From Rosa chinensis (taxonomy: Eukaryota > Streptophyta > Magnoliopsida > Rosales > Rosaceae): a DNA stretch of 64,000 nt. The position numbers and the translations under genes were made by a program. The DNA lies in the NCBI RefSeq assembly GCF_002994745.2, contig NC_037093.1:45054384-45118383 (forward strand), read 5' to 3'. The notes under the pieces are model-generated. The model saw only the letters and a list, made by a program, of their open reading frames with translations, ran no database searches and had not been told where the DNA came from. Shown piece by piece: positions 24,610 through 37,416 of this stretch (within the stretch, counting starts at the first letter, position 1; the number at the start of each line of letters is the position of its first letter).

Positions 24610-27600
24610 CTAGCAGAGGGATTCTCTGGTTGCTAGAGCCCTGCACCAAAACAATTAGTCAGTCGATATGAAGAAAATCTTGTGTCAAAAGTTATAATCC
24701 TGAACTGTGCTTTTCTACTCTCATCTTTTAAAAAACAGAAGGCAAAAGCAAGGCTGTAAAAGCATGGTGAAAGGTTTTTACCTGCAAGTTAGGCTTATAC
24801 ACTCTCTGTCTAAAAGGCCAACTAGGTGCCCTCTCTGATCCTGAGAATGCTCTGTAACAACTGGAATTTGATTCACTTCGTATCTATTCATGATATTTTG
24901 AGCAGAAAATAGATCCATACTGGGTGTAGCAGTCCATGGTACTTTGCATACTTCCCCATCAGAAGAACACATTTCACATACTATAAGTTCCTGCAGTAGG
25001 TGGCCAGTTAGTCACGCTGATTAAGTTACAAGTTAAAACATTGCAAAGTATTTGTACTAGCACTAGCTTTCTAAACTTTGACCTATTTGGTGGCTCAACA
25101 TGATCCCAACACAAAATTGTAGATAAAAGAATTCTCTGATTATGCATGAGGTTTCCAAGCACATTGCTAAAATAATTAATTATATACCACAGGTCCTTCA
25201 ATCTTGCTACCATTTGAAATGGCCTAATAGGTTTTCTATCTCAATAACTCAACATCAATATTTTTCATTTCATCACATCTTTTCTCTGATATGCTGAGTG
25301 TCATTTCCCAGGGACATTGTCCTGTCCTTGCTTTCTACCAAAACCAGTATGGCAAGGAATGTAGCTATCAGAAAGGAAAATGAGTTGATATATAATAGTA
25401 AGTAGCTATTACCTTGGGTTGTTGTCTTCTTGATTTTGCGTATTTATTGCTGAACTTTTGAATGTCTTCCAGTGTCAGTAAACCAATTAGAATCTGATCA
25501 CTATCAACAATCATGGCACAGGGCTGCTTTTCTGCAAGCATTAAAGCCACTGCTTCTGTAAGCAACGTGTTCATCAAAACAGTCACGTATCTTGTTCTCA
25601 TGGCTTCTGAAACGAGTATTCTCTTTTCTAACTTTTCCGTATCAATATCAAAATCATCTATGCAGAGTGAGCTTTCCATTTCACAAAGGTCACTCATGTT
25701 AGATGCACTTTCGGTGAAGGCTTTTCTAGAAGATAGCCCACTCACACTAGGGAAACGTACTTCAGGTTGTTGAATGGCACTAGTTTTTCCCTGTAACAGT
25801 GTTTTACTCTTTGAGGCATCTTTTCTTCTTGTCTGTCCAGATGTAACCCATGAAGATAACCCTACAGCTCCAAGCAGTGGTAGAACAATTCGATAATCTT
25901 GTGTCAATTCAAAAAGCAGCAGCACTGCCGTAAGAGGTACCTGGCACACTCCTGCAAGAGTAGCAGCCATTCCAACCTGTAAATGGAAGCTCTCCAGCGG
26001 TCAAAATCTCTAACTTTGTGAACCCATAACAATGTCAAATTGAAGCAGAGAAATGCAAAAAGATAACTATATTTGTACAGCAATGTTTAGGGGTTTCAAT
26101 TCTTGACATGGCAAGTTTTATCAAGTGCAATCCAGATCAGCTGTCAAAGTATGATTCTAAATTTTTAGAGTCAACTAGGACAGCTCACTTCTTCTCTAAT
26201 CAAAACACAGAAAGCACAAAATCACAAGGTATTGTCCCTGAAGATAATGGCTAATATTATCGGTTGCTAGATAACTACAAAATGCGAATTCCTTCTAATT
26301 CAAATGTGATTTGTTCTGAGGTGTATCAAAACAGAAATGCACCTAGAAAACAAACACCAGATATAAAAGTTCCTCATAAGTCTGAAGGCAAACTATATTC
26401 TAGATATAAAAATGAAATAAAAAAATACCAGTCCATATGCTTGTGGTGATGCTACTTCCAAGTAGGAGAGGTGAAGTATGGGATTGGACTGAGCAACTGC
26501 GGAGCCAATGAATTTCCCATATGCCATTCCTGTTGCTGCACCAATGAAGAGTGATGGAGCATAGTAGCCTCCAACTAACCCAGAGGCGCGGCACAAAGAG
26601 GTTGCACCTATCTTAACCACTACCAGCTGAACCAGGAGATCAGCTGAGAGGCCTTTCACAAATGGTTGAGATTCTAGCAAAATGTCAACATTCTCAAATC
26701 CCCAATAAAGGATTTCAGGATATGCCAATGCTATAAGCCCGACTGCTAAGCCTCCTAGTATAGGAAACGAACTTCTTGGCAGGGCAGTGGCCTTCTGAAG
26801 GTTGTCAACGAATAACAACATGTATGATGTGCACTTGGAAAACGTTAACGAAACCAAGCCACATAAAATTCCCAGAAGTAGATACAGTGGTAGCTCTGAA
26901 AATGAGTTGAATATGTCTCATTGTTAAAACCGCACCTTTATAATAATAACTTCAACATCTACCTAAGATATACTAAAGGCATGCCTGAAAACATTCATCC
27001 CACTACAGTGAATAATCTAGTGTTGTAAAGATACTAAAGAAATCAAAAGTGAAATTTCATTTGGAATGTGCAAATTTGACCAAATAATGGTGCTGAAAAC
27101 TATATGTGGTAAAGGCAAATCACATCACTAGGAAACAAGTAAAACAAGTCCTATATGTAGTGATGCACATTTCATGGAGGAAATAATCTAAACTGAAAGG
27201 ACTGGTGTATGTTCACTGGATTTCACAGATACTCATATATGTATCATCTTCAAGACATGATCAGATAAGTGAGAGTGTACCACTAGGTGAGCGGAAGTCA
27301 TAGCCTGGGACCTTGAATGCTGGTTCAGAACCAAGACCAACTTGTGTAACAACAGAAGCTATCACTGCACTGAGAATGACCATAGAAGTGGTATTTGTAA
27401 GTGAAACAGATGAAGAAGAAGAATCCGCTGGTGATGGCCATAGGACAGACTCTACCGCAAAGAAGCATCCCGAAACAGCAGCATTGAATCCTGACAAATA
27501 AGAACAAGAACGTTACATAACAACAACCAGAAATTGAAAATGGACAGCATACATAATTACCAATACAAGTTTACTAACCAGAAGCAATTCCAGCAGCTGA

Positions 27601-28559
27601 TCCAGCAGCCACAAGAGAGAGCTTTCTCTGCGAACTTCTATCAAACACAGAACCTACACCTCTGGCAATGGAGGTCCCAATCTCAACACTAGGCCCTTCC
27701 GGACCTAAAGAATTCCCAGTTCCCAGAGTGACACAAGCAGCAACAGCCTTAAGAAATGGACGTGACGCAGCCTTCAAGCTATCAAAAACCGAAACGGGCA
27801 TTCCCATTTTCACCAATACATTCTCTTCTTCTTCATTCTCTTCTCCTTGTTCATCATCCAATGCACCTCTAAGCACATTCAAAATGGCCACAATCAAACC
27901 CCCGGAAGCCGGAACCAAAATCACTCGCTGCCACATATCAGTAATGGGCTCCTCTCTCAGCCATGAAGCTCCTCTTTGAGGTATCCCATCCCAAAACACC
28001 TCTCTTATCTCATGCACCTTAATGACCATTCATACTAAAATCTCAGATAAAGCTCAAAACTTTGCAAAGCAAGCAAGCAAGTGAACACACAAAACAAAAA
28101 AGGGTAGTTGGGCAAAGCTTAAACAGTTAAACGTACTGAGTAGTTGAAGAGAACGACACCGAGGCCGGTGAGGAGACCAACCAAGCTGGATGATAGTACT
28201 ATTGTCCAGTTCCCATTGCCACGGCCTTGGGAAATGTCCTCATCTTCTTCTTCTTCTTCTTCATTGTTTGGTTCGTTGTCTTCTTGTACTTGTTGGGTTT
28301 GTTGATTTTGAGGGAGGGAGAACAGAGGTCTGAGACTTAGAACTCTACTTCTACTTCTAGTGTTTGTTGCTGTAAACCCAACACCAGCAGTTCTGTCGTT
28401 GGTAGTGATTTTGGGTTGTGATAATGGAGAGAATAGTAGTGGAGTGTTTGTTGAGAATGGTGGTGGAAATGGAGGGGAGGAGGGTAGACGACACAAATGA
28501 CGGTTAAAGCGGGTGTTGGGGAACCGCCATTTACAGTGGAGACCGCCCATTGGGTGCAC
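24610..28559 (-). CDS. CLC-E: CLC-e type plastid chloride channel/transporter with CBS pair, about 780 aa, seven exons
   Basis: Exons 28137-28559, 27579-28017, 27281-27490, 26429-26895, 25413-25976, 24782-24990 and 24610-24640 join in frame. Residues 1-110 are Ser/Pro/Thr-rich then acidic, like a transit peptide; Arabidopsis CLCe is in the thylakoid membrane, so a plastid location is inferred. Family motifs: GNSLGPEGPSVEIG with the gating glutamate at about 248, SGFNAAVSGCFFAVE, and GGYYAPSLFIGAATG. The CLC barrel is followed by a long polar linker and two CBS domains (about 634-691 and 715-775), the second split by the intron before the final 10 codons. The canonical GSGIPE filter is not evident, as in the CLC-e/f branch. 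Met4 is an alternative start. Confidence 0.9.
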
Positions 28560-29043
28560 CAGTCCCGGAGCTAGCTATTCAGCCAAGCACAATAACTAAT
28601 GGATAAATGTCTCATAAATTTAAATAATAAATCAAATAAATTCGGTTCTTGTTACCAAAATAAGTTGAACAGTAATTTGGGAACAAACAAGGGGAAACTA
28701 GAATAGCTTTTGAGGGTGTGAAAAGCCAAGTTTGGTGTTTGGATTTCTCCTCGCATGGATTTTTGTTTGTTTGATTGCTTGTAATCGAAAATAAGAACGA
28801 GTTAGAGTCCATTTGAGTTTTTGATAACCACTCCCTCTCGTAGAGTTTGTTTTCCTGCGAAATCTTAAGAAGAGTGTTAAAGGTTAACGTCTAAGACAAA
28901 AGTACACAGTTCTAAGGTAGATGAGATTCTTATGATGGAATTGTCACTAACAACAATAAGAGCCACTTAAAAGCTAATGCATAGTTATTTAGTCTAGTTT
29001 TTATGCAGCAAAGGAAAAAAATTAAATTATAAAATGGAAAGTT
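28560..29043. other. Promoter side of the CLC-e-like gene up to the Copia insertion
   Basis: About 480 bp of AT-rich DNA with no coding region. It should contain the minus-strand promoter and 5' UTR of the channel gene. The Copia element begins 485 bp upstream of the start codon and could affect its expression. Confidence 0.5.
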
Positions 29044-29221
29044 TGTTGAAAGATGTCGACATAATGTGTGCCTCTACAAACTAGGGTTTAGAGTTGTAAT
29101 AGGAAAGTGTTCTAGGTATTCAATTGTATTCGGATTCTATTACCTATTGTGTACCTTGTAACTCCTTATATAAAGGACTCCTATTATCAATAATAAACAC
29201 AATTACAATTCTCCTACAACA
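29044..29221 (+). repeat. 5' LTR of Copia copy 1
   Basis: Starts TGTTGAAAGATGTCGAC and ends CCTACAACA. It has a TATATAAAGGACTCC TATA-type box near 29166-29180 and an AATAAA (about 29189). The following ACGTTATCAGCACGAG is the probable primer-binding site, unlike the common TGGTATCAGAGC site. Confidence 0.9.
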
Positions 29222-29830
29222 CGTTATCAGCACGAGTTCTAACCCTAGCCCAAAGAAAAAAAAGAAAAAAAAAACCCTAAAACTCACCACCACAAAAACC
29301 TGCCGCAGCCTTCAACCCGAGCTGCACACCGCAGCCTCCTGCTGAACCTGCAGCCCTCCCCTGCAACCTCCTGCCGAAAGCTCCCCTGCACCTTCCTGCT
29401 GCACGACCTGCAGCACCTCCGCAAAGCCCTGCAGCCCTGCAATCCGCACGCACACCCTGCTGCACAACCGCGCGCACGCCCCCGCGTCCCTGCTCCCTTC
29501 TGCTTGCTGCCCTGTACGCTGCTACTGCTGCGAGCCCTGCAACCCGTGCTGCATCCTCCTGCTGCTGCCCCGTACGCGCCCCGCGCTCCCTGCCATGCTC
29601 GCGCACCCTAGCGACCAGCGCCGAAGCCTCCGCAGCCCTGCAGCCTGCCTTCCTGCACTGCTGCTGCTTGAGCCCGTGCACATCCATCTGCAGCTCGAAG
29701 CCTCCGCAGCCCAGAAAACAGAAGGAAGAAAAAGAGGAAGGAGTGGGCCCCGAAGAAGAAAAGAAGAAAAGAAAAAAAAAGAGAAAAAAGAAAAGAAAAA
29801 AAGGGAGAAGGGCAGCCCACCAACTGCCAA
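29222..29830 (+). other. GC-rich leader of Copia copy 1 with purine tract
   Basis: From about 29280 to 29700 the leader is very rich in CTGC/CCTGCAGCC motifs, then switches to a GAAGAAAAG-type purine tract (29720-29810). Open frames on both strands here come from base composition and have no family motif. The same leader, with expansions, occurs at 61860-62460. Confidence 0.7.
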
Positions 29831-30065
29831 TTTCTGACCAGATTCCGGCAATCCTAATTTAGCTACACGCCTACATCAACACGCGCGTGTATAAAGAATC
29901 GTGAAGCAAAGCTTCAAATTACCAAGTAAGTTTTTATGATTAAAGTTCATGCTTTCTTGTATTTTAAATTCCTTTTATTTCCTACAAAATTTTGGAATAT
30001 ATGAATATATGAACATGTGTGGTTTTGAGTATTTAACAAAGTGGAATTGTGGGGATTCATGTTTA

Positions 30066-30172
30066 ACGAACTAAGAGTGTTTGTATGAACTAAGAGTGTT
30101 CATAATTAAACGAACTAAGAGCGTTCGTATGAACTAAGAGTGTTCATAATGTTTGGACTATGAGCGTCCACA
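30066..30172 (+). repeat. Array of five short inverted repeats (hairpins) upstream of gag, copy 1
   Basis: Five copies of GAACTAAGAGTGTTC-type units begin at 30068, 30087, 30112, 30131 and 30155 (spacing 19, 25, 19, 24). Each can form a stem of 4-7 bp with a loop of about 7 nt. The fifth is GGAC...GTCC, changed on both arms so that pairing is kept. The identical layout is found in copy 2. Confidence 0.8.
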
Positions 30173-30333
30173 AGCATCAAATTGTGACCATATTAAAACA
30201 TTATTATTTGGTCTAATCCAAAAGAGATTCTTGGAAATTGATTTCTTAGTAGCATAGCTCGGAAATCTTATTATTTTAGTTTTCGTGGAAGTTTAACTCC
30301 GAAACTAATATATCTTCTCTTCTTATTTTCAGG

Positions 30334-31354
30334 ATGTCGAATGAACCTAGACTCGACTTTTCCATGCTTGACTCAACAGGCTCGGATTAGCACATTTGGG
30401 TAACCGATGTTGAGAACCATCTCACTTCAAAGTGAATATTACCCATAATCCAGGCACCTAATCCTGATATTGTGTTCTTGAGAACACCTGCAAAGCATGC
30501 TCAAGCAGTTATCTTGATGCGATGCCATATGGACAAGGCACTCAGATTGGAGTATATGTCGATTAAGGATGCAAGAGAGCTATGGGTAGCGCTAGAAGAG
30601 CGCTTTGGCAATGTCCAATATTCCCTCCTCCCTGACTTGAAGGTTCAATGGAACAATCTGTGCTTTACTGATTTCAAGTCTGTTGCTGAATATAATTCAG
30701 AAACTCTTCGCATACACTCCATGTTGAGGTTTTGTGGACAACCTGTCATAGAGCAAGAGCTAATTGAGAAAACTCTCTCCACCTCTTGTAGCTGATAAAC
30801 ATGATAACATACTCATGAGGAATTATAATTCAAGGCCCATTGGAACTAAGAGCGTTCATGAGGCAAATTATAATGCACCCAAAGGAGGGCGCAAGGAGCG
30901 GTACCCTAAGAATGAGGGACATGAGGGACGTATGGGCCCATATCACCGCCCTAACCAGGAAGGAAACCGCAAGTTTGGTGTGGATACAAGTGGTGGTAAT
31001 GCCACACGTGGGAGAGGGGGTCGTGGTATCCCTAGCAGTAATCATGGCGCCATGGGTCGTGGTGGTGGCATCAACCCTCCTAGGGAACGCCCGCAACGTG
31101 CACAACGTGCACCTCAATTAAAGGGAGGCAACCACAATGATGTGTGTCATTGATGTGGATCAATTGAGCATTGGTTTAAGCAATGCAAGGCAAGCGAGCA
31201 ACTAGCAGCAAGATACAGGGCATACAGGGACCTGAGGGAGCAAGAAGTGTACCTTGCAGAAGAAAAAGAAGAAGATAGTGGAGATGTCAATCTCACCATA
31301 GAGAACTTCAAAGCTGAAAATGAAGTGCACAAGGATGCAGCAGACTTTGATTAG
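30334..31354 (+). pseudogene. Copia gag (UBN2-type) pseudogene, copy 1
   Basis: Begins MSNEPRLDF at 30334 and ends at a TAG at 31352. Compared with copy 2 it has early stops (near 30388 and 30433), a deletion of about 100 bp near 30780 and a TGA inside the zinc knuckle near 31151. The middle stretch (30472-30795) retains the UBN2 gag motif ELWVALEERFGN. Confidence 0.85.
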
Positions 31355-31799
31355 ATTAGTCCTTTTATTTTTCCAAGAACTTTTGTAATGGCAATATGCC
31401 TTAGTCAATAAATGACAATTGTATTAACTCTTTCTTATGTGGTGGACCCAATAAAATATGATGTCTAGGAAAGTCATTGAGATTATTGGTACTTAAGAGA
31501 GCCTCGCTCCACTAACATCTCTCTCTACTTTCCGGGTCATATTTGATTGGAGTTACCAAACGGATAGAGTGACTACAATGTGTCTTAGTTTGATTTTATT
31601 TTGGATTAGATTTTGGAAACTTTGATGTAATCATTGGCTATTAATAAAGTGTCAATTCTTTTACTTGATGTCTTAGACATACCTTAATTTCAAACTTTAT
31701 TATATAAGAGCCAATTGTTTTCATGTGGAAACACATTATGAGAATGGACAGAGTTCCTTTGCATCACCTCTAATGACTACGGACATAAACGAGTATTAG

Positions 31800-34652
31800 A
31801 GAAACTTATGTGTCGCTCTAGTGGGTTGTATGCAACCACTATTCGAGTTATTGAATCTAACTATGTCATGAGAGACGACTTATATAGGCTTTGGCATGAT
31901 GATCCGTGTATTAAAGACTTTACACGGACATCTGTTTTCAGAACGAAGAAAAGTAAGAACCAAGAATTGGTTCAAGGAGCTGCACATGCGCCTCATGGCG
32001 CCATGATTGTGCAAAGACCTGCCACACATGGCCTGCACCGCCTACCCCCTGCGGCAAATACATGGCATTGACGCCATAAACCCTTATTCAACTCCTCTCC
32101 CTACTTCTCAAGTCCATTGTGACATTGTGGCTTAACCAAAACCTTCATTGGTTGATTATAAGGCCCATGTTTCGTTCTGTAAAGTCTGTTATTCAGGATT
32201 GAAACCATCCTATGCAAAGGAGATTGAGGAAATAATTCCATTCTCACAAAGAATCTAAGGGAATTCTGTGGATTTGATCAACCAACTTGCGGACCGTATA
32301 GATGTTTTATGGTGTTGGTTGATACGCAAACACGCTGGTCACGTGTTGTGTCATTATCCACTCATAATGCTGCTTATACTACACTCCTAGCACATAACAT
32401 ATGGCTACAGGCTCACTACCCAGATCATCCCATTCAGTCAATTTGACTTGATAATGCTAGAGAGTTTACATCAAAAATTTTCGATGACTATTGCATATCA
32501 TTGGGTATTGATATCAAGTATCATATTTCCATGTACACACCCAATTGGTCTGGCGGAAAAGCCACCATTAAAAGACTATGATGGTAGCCCGACTTTGGTA
32601 ATGCACACCAATATTTCCGCTTGGGTTATGCAATATAGCATGCAGCGCGCTATGCTCATTCGTCTACAACTCATAGCATCCACTCAACTTTTATTTGCGT
32701 TACAGCTAGTGATTGGGTTCGAGTCTAAATATCTCGTACTTATGCATATTTGAGTGCGCGGTTTATGTGCCAATTGCGCCGCCACAGCGCATCAACATGA
32801 GTCATTGCAATGAATGCATATATATATTTGTGTTGGCCATAGGCCTCCAACTATAAGTCTGCTACGTAAAACCCTTGACAGGCGATCTCTATTTCGCTGG
32901 ATTTGTGAATTGTCACTTTAATGAGACAGTATTCCCGTCATTAGGGGGAGATTAGAACGTCAATGTTCAACAGGAACGACAGGAATTGTCGTGGTCTGTC
33001 CCCACTATGTCTCATCTTGATCCTCTAAAAGTGACGAGATCACATATACCGGCTGCAAACATGCCTGCAAGGATTGATGTCCCCACAAGAGGACATGGTG
33101 CCACCCAGAGAAGATGGATACGGCAACATCACCATGGATGGTGGTATGGTGACGTCACAAAGGTGGCATAATGGCGTCATAGGCCATGGGTTTTGCTAGA
33201 GAGTGTAGGAGACCCATAGGTTCGATGGATTCTCGCCCTAAGAAGAGAGCGAGTTTGGCACAACTTGATCCATTGATCATTGATACTCAAAATCCGTCTC
33301 ATGAGAATATTTTGGATTGTGGTTATGTCCAAGAGGCATAGTTGGGGGACGCCTCAATGTTAGAACCAATTCCTGAGAATATAGAGATCTCTACGAACTA
33401 CACTAGTGTACATGAGGACGTGGAATTGTTGAGACCAATGACATCAAACCTTACTCCGTTGGAGAATGCTAACGTAGAGAAAATTGGCCTAAATGGAAAA
33501 ATGTGATCCAGGTTGAATTGGATTCATTAACAAAGAGGAAGGATTTCGGGCTTGAGATGCCAACACCTCCTAATATAAAACCTGTTGACATTAATAGGTC
33601 TTCGTTAGATAGCAGGATGAGAAAAAGATATGGTAATTTCGCCTTATAGCGTAAGGTTTCTTACTACGCCCTGTAATGGACTACAAGAAGACATATTCTC
33701 TTGTAATGGATGTCATTGCACTCCACTACCTTGTCAGTTTGGAAGTTTCCAAATAACTGAACATGCAGCTTACGAATGTGGTCACTACGTATCTCTATGG
33801 GGATCTAGATACGGAATATAATGAAGGTTCTTGTGGACTTCATTTACCTAAGTCAAGTGGCACTAGACCACGGAGCGTATTTGCAACGAGGTTGAAATGC
33901 TCACTAAAATGATTACTTGATTAGGAAGGGATATGATGAACTATGCCCACGCGTTTCCATGACAAGTTCCGGATTTGCAATTGTTGCGGTTTATGTTGAT
34001 AAACATAATTGGAACCCTTGAGAGTTAAGGGAAACCGCTGAACATCTGAAATCCTAGTTTGAGAGGAAGGACCTTGGGAGAACACGGTTTTGTCTAGATT
34101 CAGAACTTGTATACCGTGTCAATAGATGCTTAGGCATTTTTGATAAAGTTAAAGATGCACCATGGTCGTCCGTAGTCTTGGCCCTAAAAGGGATCCGTTT
34201 CGTCCCAAGGATGATGACGAAGACGTGTTAATAGCAGAAGTGCTTACTTATGTACAATAGGCGCATTATTGTACTTAGCACAATACAAAACCGGACACCT
34301 CAATTATTATGAACTTGTTGGCTAGATATAGCCCCGCGCCAACGCAACGCCATTAGATTGGTATAAAGACAATCTTTCGATATTGAGAGGTACGATTGAT
34401 ATGAGCTTGTTCTATCCCTACAGAGAGAAAAGAAATGATGGAAGTGTGGGATCGGACCCTACAAGGCAAAATGCCACCTTCCGTGCTCTTCCTCCCCTCC
34501 ATCAAAATGACAACAAGCACTTCTAAATATTGAAGTGAACCAAATCCGATCAGAGGATAATGTAGCGGACTTATTTACTAAGTCGTTACCAAAATCCACC
34601 TTCGAGAAACATGTGAAGAGCATCGGATTGAGAAAGTTATCCGAACTCCCAT
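31800..34652 (+). pseudogene. Decayed Copia pol (integrase, reverse transcriptase, RNase H)
   Basis: Fragments in several frames: integrase core-like sequence at about 32270-32560, reverse-transcriptase-like pieces about 33480-34200, and the Copia RNase H end ADLFTKSLPK near 34560-34600. Stops and frameshifts are frequent, so there is no enzyme. Confidence 0.75.
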
Positions 34653-34858
34653 GATTGTAGCAATCAGGGGGAGATATTGACATCAAGGGGAAGCATGATG
34701 TCTACATGTTCGATCTCGAAGAGTGAAGGACGTGTTGTGTTCTTTTTGTCCTTTGACCAGAGTTATTTTTGTCCCACAGGGTTTTTGTTACCTGGCAAGG
34801 TTTTTAACGAGGCAACAATCAAAGCGTCATCACCAAGTTTGAGCGGCACAAGGGGGAG

Positions 34859-35036
34859 TGTTGAAGGATGTCGACATAATGTGTGCCTCTACAAACTAGG
34901 GTTTAGAGTTGTAATAGGAAAGTGTTCTAGGTATTCAATTGTATTTGGATTCTATTACCTATTGTGTACCTTGTAACTCCCTATATAAAGGGCTCCTATT
35001 ATCAATAATAAACACAATTACAATTCCCCTACAATA
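34859..35036 (+). repeat. 3' LTR of Copia copy 1
   Basis: Same length as the 5' LTR and different at a handful of bases; it ends CCTACAATA instead of CCTACAACA, a C-to-T change at the terminus. Confidence 0.9.
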
Positions 35037-35041
35037 AAGTT

Positions 35042-36485
35042 AAATAAAATATCGATAGAGGTCCTAAGTTTGAATTCATTTTTTCTTTTGATAGATAAAA
35101 AAAAAAAAAAACCATGATTAACAATGCTATTAGTAAACACATTATGATTAACATACTATAGCTTTACCCCTTACATTTGGTTATATCTTGACAATTTTAC
35201 AAAAACCTAGTTCTTCATCTACCTAAATAGAGGGTAAAGTGTAAACAAGTTAAGCTAAAGCAGATATTAAGATGAGTAAACTCGGCTCATATGTTTTCTA
35301 ACGAGTTTGAGTTCAGCTCAAGGTTGAAGTAATTTTTTCATGCTCAAACTCATCTCGGCTTCAGCTTGATTTTTTTTTTTTTTTTCAAGCTTGAGCTTGG
35401 CTCGGTTTAGTTCAGCTCTGTTGTGAAAGTGCTTGAGTTAGGTTTGGCTTGACTATGTCTTAAATTTGTCCAAGTAAAATGTCAAAGAACTAGAAAAATA
35501 CTGATAAAAATAGTTACTAAAAATAATTATTAATAGTAATTAGTATTACATATCCAAAATTAACAGTGGCGCTTGAAGTATTTAAATTTTTAGTGGTCAC
35601 CAGCTTTACAAACTTAAATACTTAATATATGAGTTCAAGCTCGACTTGGTTTTTTATAGCGCTTAATATTAATCACAAACTCATCTAATTTCTTTTACTA
35701 ACAGGAGCCAAACGAGTCAAAAACGAACCGAACTCGAACTCTATCAAGCCGATTTACAACCATAATTCCAAAGATAATACACAACGCCTAAAATCATCCA
35801 AAGCATAGCGGTAACTCTTATTATAGTGTTGAAACTTAACTCACCTTTTCTTTTTTTTCTTCCCGGATGTATTTGCTTTGTTCATTACCATATTTTTGTC
35901 CACCCCAAAACGTGAACAGCATTTTCTCAAATCCTCGAATTGCCATATAACAGCATTATTCCTTGTCCATGTGAATGAGTTTCATGAGCATCTCTTCAGA
36001 CTTCCAGATTAAGTGGTTGCAGTATCAGGCCAATTCTCCGATTCAGTTCAACGTATAGCTGAGTAAAATATTTGCCAAATCCAAAGGGGGTTGAAATTTG
36101 CACACCCCTTTTTACATTCTACACACCTCTTGTGCTGCTTTTACCAAATCACCCCTACACAGCCTATAACTAAAACACACACACTCTCTCCCCCTCCGAT
36201 CCAAATCTCAGACTCTCTCTCTCCCCCTCCCTCCCTCTCGGTTTCCACTTGGGCAACCCACACTTTAAGCTTTGTACTTGAATTTTCATCATCAAAACGA
36301 ATGGTGAAGGTCAAATGACAGCAACCTCCCTCTCCGGTCAGTTGAGATTACCGCCAATATTTTTAAGGTGAGAGACAATTTGGTGGATGGGTTTTTGGTG
36401 GATAAGTTGCTGGATAAGACAGGGATGAAGGGCACCGGGTAATGGACTGAAGGGGGAGAGGGACTTGAGTGGATTGAAGGAGGAG
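35042..36485. other. Intergenic, with a possible decayed hAT-like remnant
   Basis: No gene is supported. Between about 35270 and 35760 blocks such as GAGCTTGGCTCGG and CAAGCTCGACTTGG recur in both orientations, resembling subterminal repeats of hAT elements, but no clear ends or target duplication were found. Short CT and AC tracts lie at 36170-36250. Confidence 0.35.
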
Positions 36486-36966
36486 AACCGAGCCACCAGG
36501 CAAATTGATAAACAATGTAATGTCCTTTTTAGGGTTTTCAGCATCCAGAAATAGCAGTTGGCTTATTATCAAATCCGCCGCCATATCATCCACCTGCCCA
36601 TCATCAAAACTCAATGAAACAAAACCCATAAATTCCATCTTCTAACAATTCAATTCAGCTTCCAACAAATACGAGAGTACAAAAATTCACAACATTTTCC
36701 AAAACCCATTTCAATAATTCAAATGAAAATGAAACCTGAGAACCCAAGAAGATGATTCTCTGACGGAGGAGCATGTTGGTTGTATTGAGCTCTTCGAATC
36801 TGGGGACGCGTGGAGCTGAAGTAGTAGTAGTAGGCAGCGAACTGAAAATCCCAATTGCTGGACAAGGTGGGTCTTGTAGGCAATGAGGCTTTAACCAGAC
36901 CGACGCGCTTCCTCCTTGTTGTGCTGCAATCGATGATACTAGAAGCGCTAGTGCTATTAAGACCAT
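36486..36966 (-). pseudogene. CLPP3-like (plastid Clp protease subunit) pseudogene fragment
   Basis: The first exon remnant (36736 to about 36966) contains a transit-peptide-like stretch with TLSSNWD and then, after a frame change, PRFEELNTTNMLLRQRIIFLG. A 142-bp intron with GT and AG ends is kept, and a second exon remnant (36486-36593) reads [20 protein letters not shown] to PGGSV, where similarity stops. The INSPGGS motif has Leu for Ser. The catalytic Ser/His/Asp part is absent. Retention of the intron means a DNA-level copy, not retroposition. Downstream sequence could not be matched. Confidence 0.8.
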
Positions 36967-37416
36967 TGCTTGACAATGACTAGCTGGGTGTCTTAATATA
37001 TATAGATTTTTCTTTTGAATTCAATCAAGAAACTAATAATACAAATTAAAGTGAATATATTAAATTTGTTAATTTTACATTAAAGAAGATTGCAATAATT
37101 TAGAATTACAATTAATATATTGATTTTTACTAACTTTTGTACAATAGATATTAAATAAGGGTTTATTAGGAATGAAAAATTTAGGTGTTGAGTTAGCAAG
37201 ATAGAAAAGGAAATAAATCCAACATGGCAGCTGAGTGATAGGACCGCGATTAACAAAAAAATTTATCCAGATTACATTCAAAATAGGTCATGATTTTTGG
37301 ACCTAAAACTAATTACCTCTTTCTTTTATCTGGGTTTGTCTCTCAAATTGGGAAGGAAGGAGAAATAGGGTGGTTGCCATCATTTGCTTCTTTGATTGCA
37401 CAAATGAGGTTTTGTT

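Larger units (their letters stand above)
29044..35036 (+). mobile_element. Complete-length but non-functional Ty1/Copia LTR retrotransposon (copy 1)
   Basis: Two 178-bp LTRs (29044-29221 and 34859-35036) and a 5-bp target duplication AAGTT (29039-29043, 35037-35041) define the insertion. A purine-rich tract (AAGGGGGAG) lies directly before the 3' LTR. The internal part holds a GC-rich leader, a broken gag and a decayed pol (integrase, reverse transcriptase, RNase H in that order, Copia-like). The LTRs differ at only a few positions, whereas the genes carry many stops, suggesting that the element was already defective when it moved. Confidence 0.92.

Noticed and set aside
29277..29862. Overlapping open frames of 64-136 codons on both strands
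   Set aside because: They come from the CTGC-rich leader and purine tract of the Copia element; Ala/Arg-rich or Lys-rich products without motifs, broken in copy 2.
30066..30172. CRISPR-like regularly spaced short repeats
   Set aside because: Eukaryotic context, units of 15 bp with spacers of 4-10 bp, inside a retrotransposon leader; hairpins fit better.
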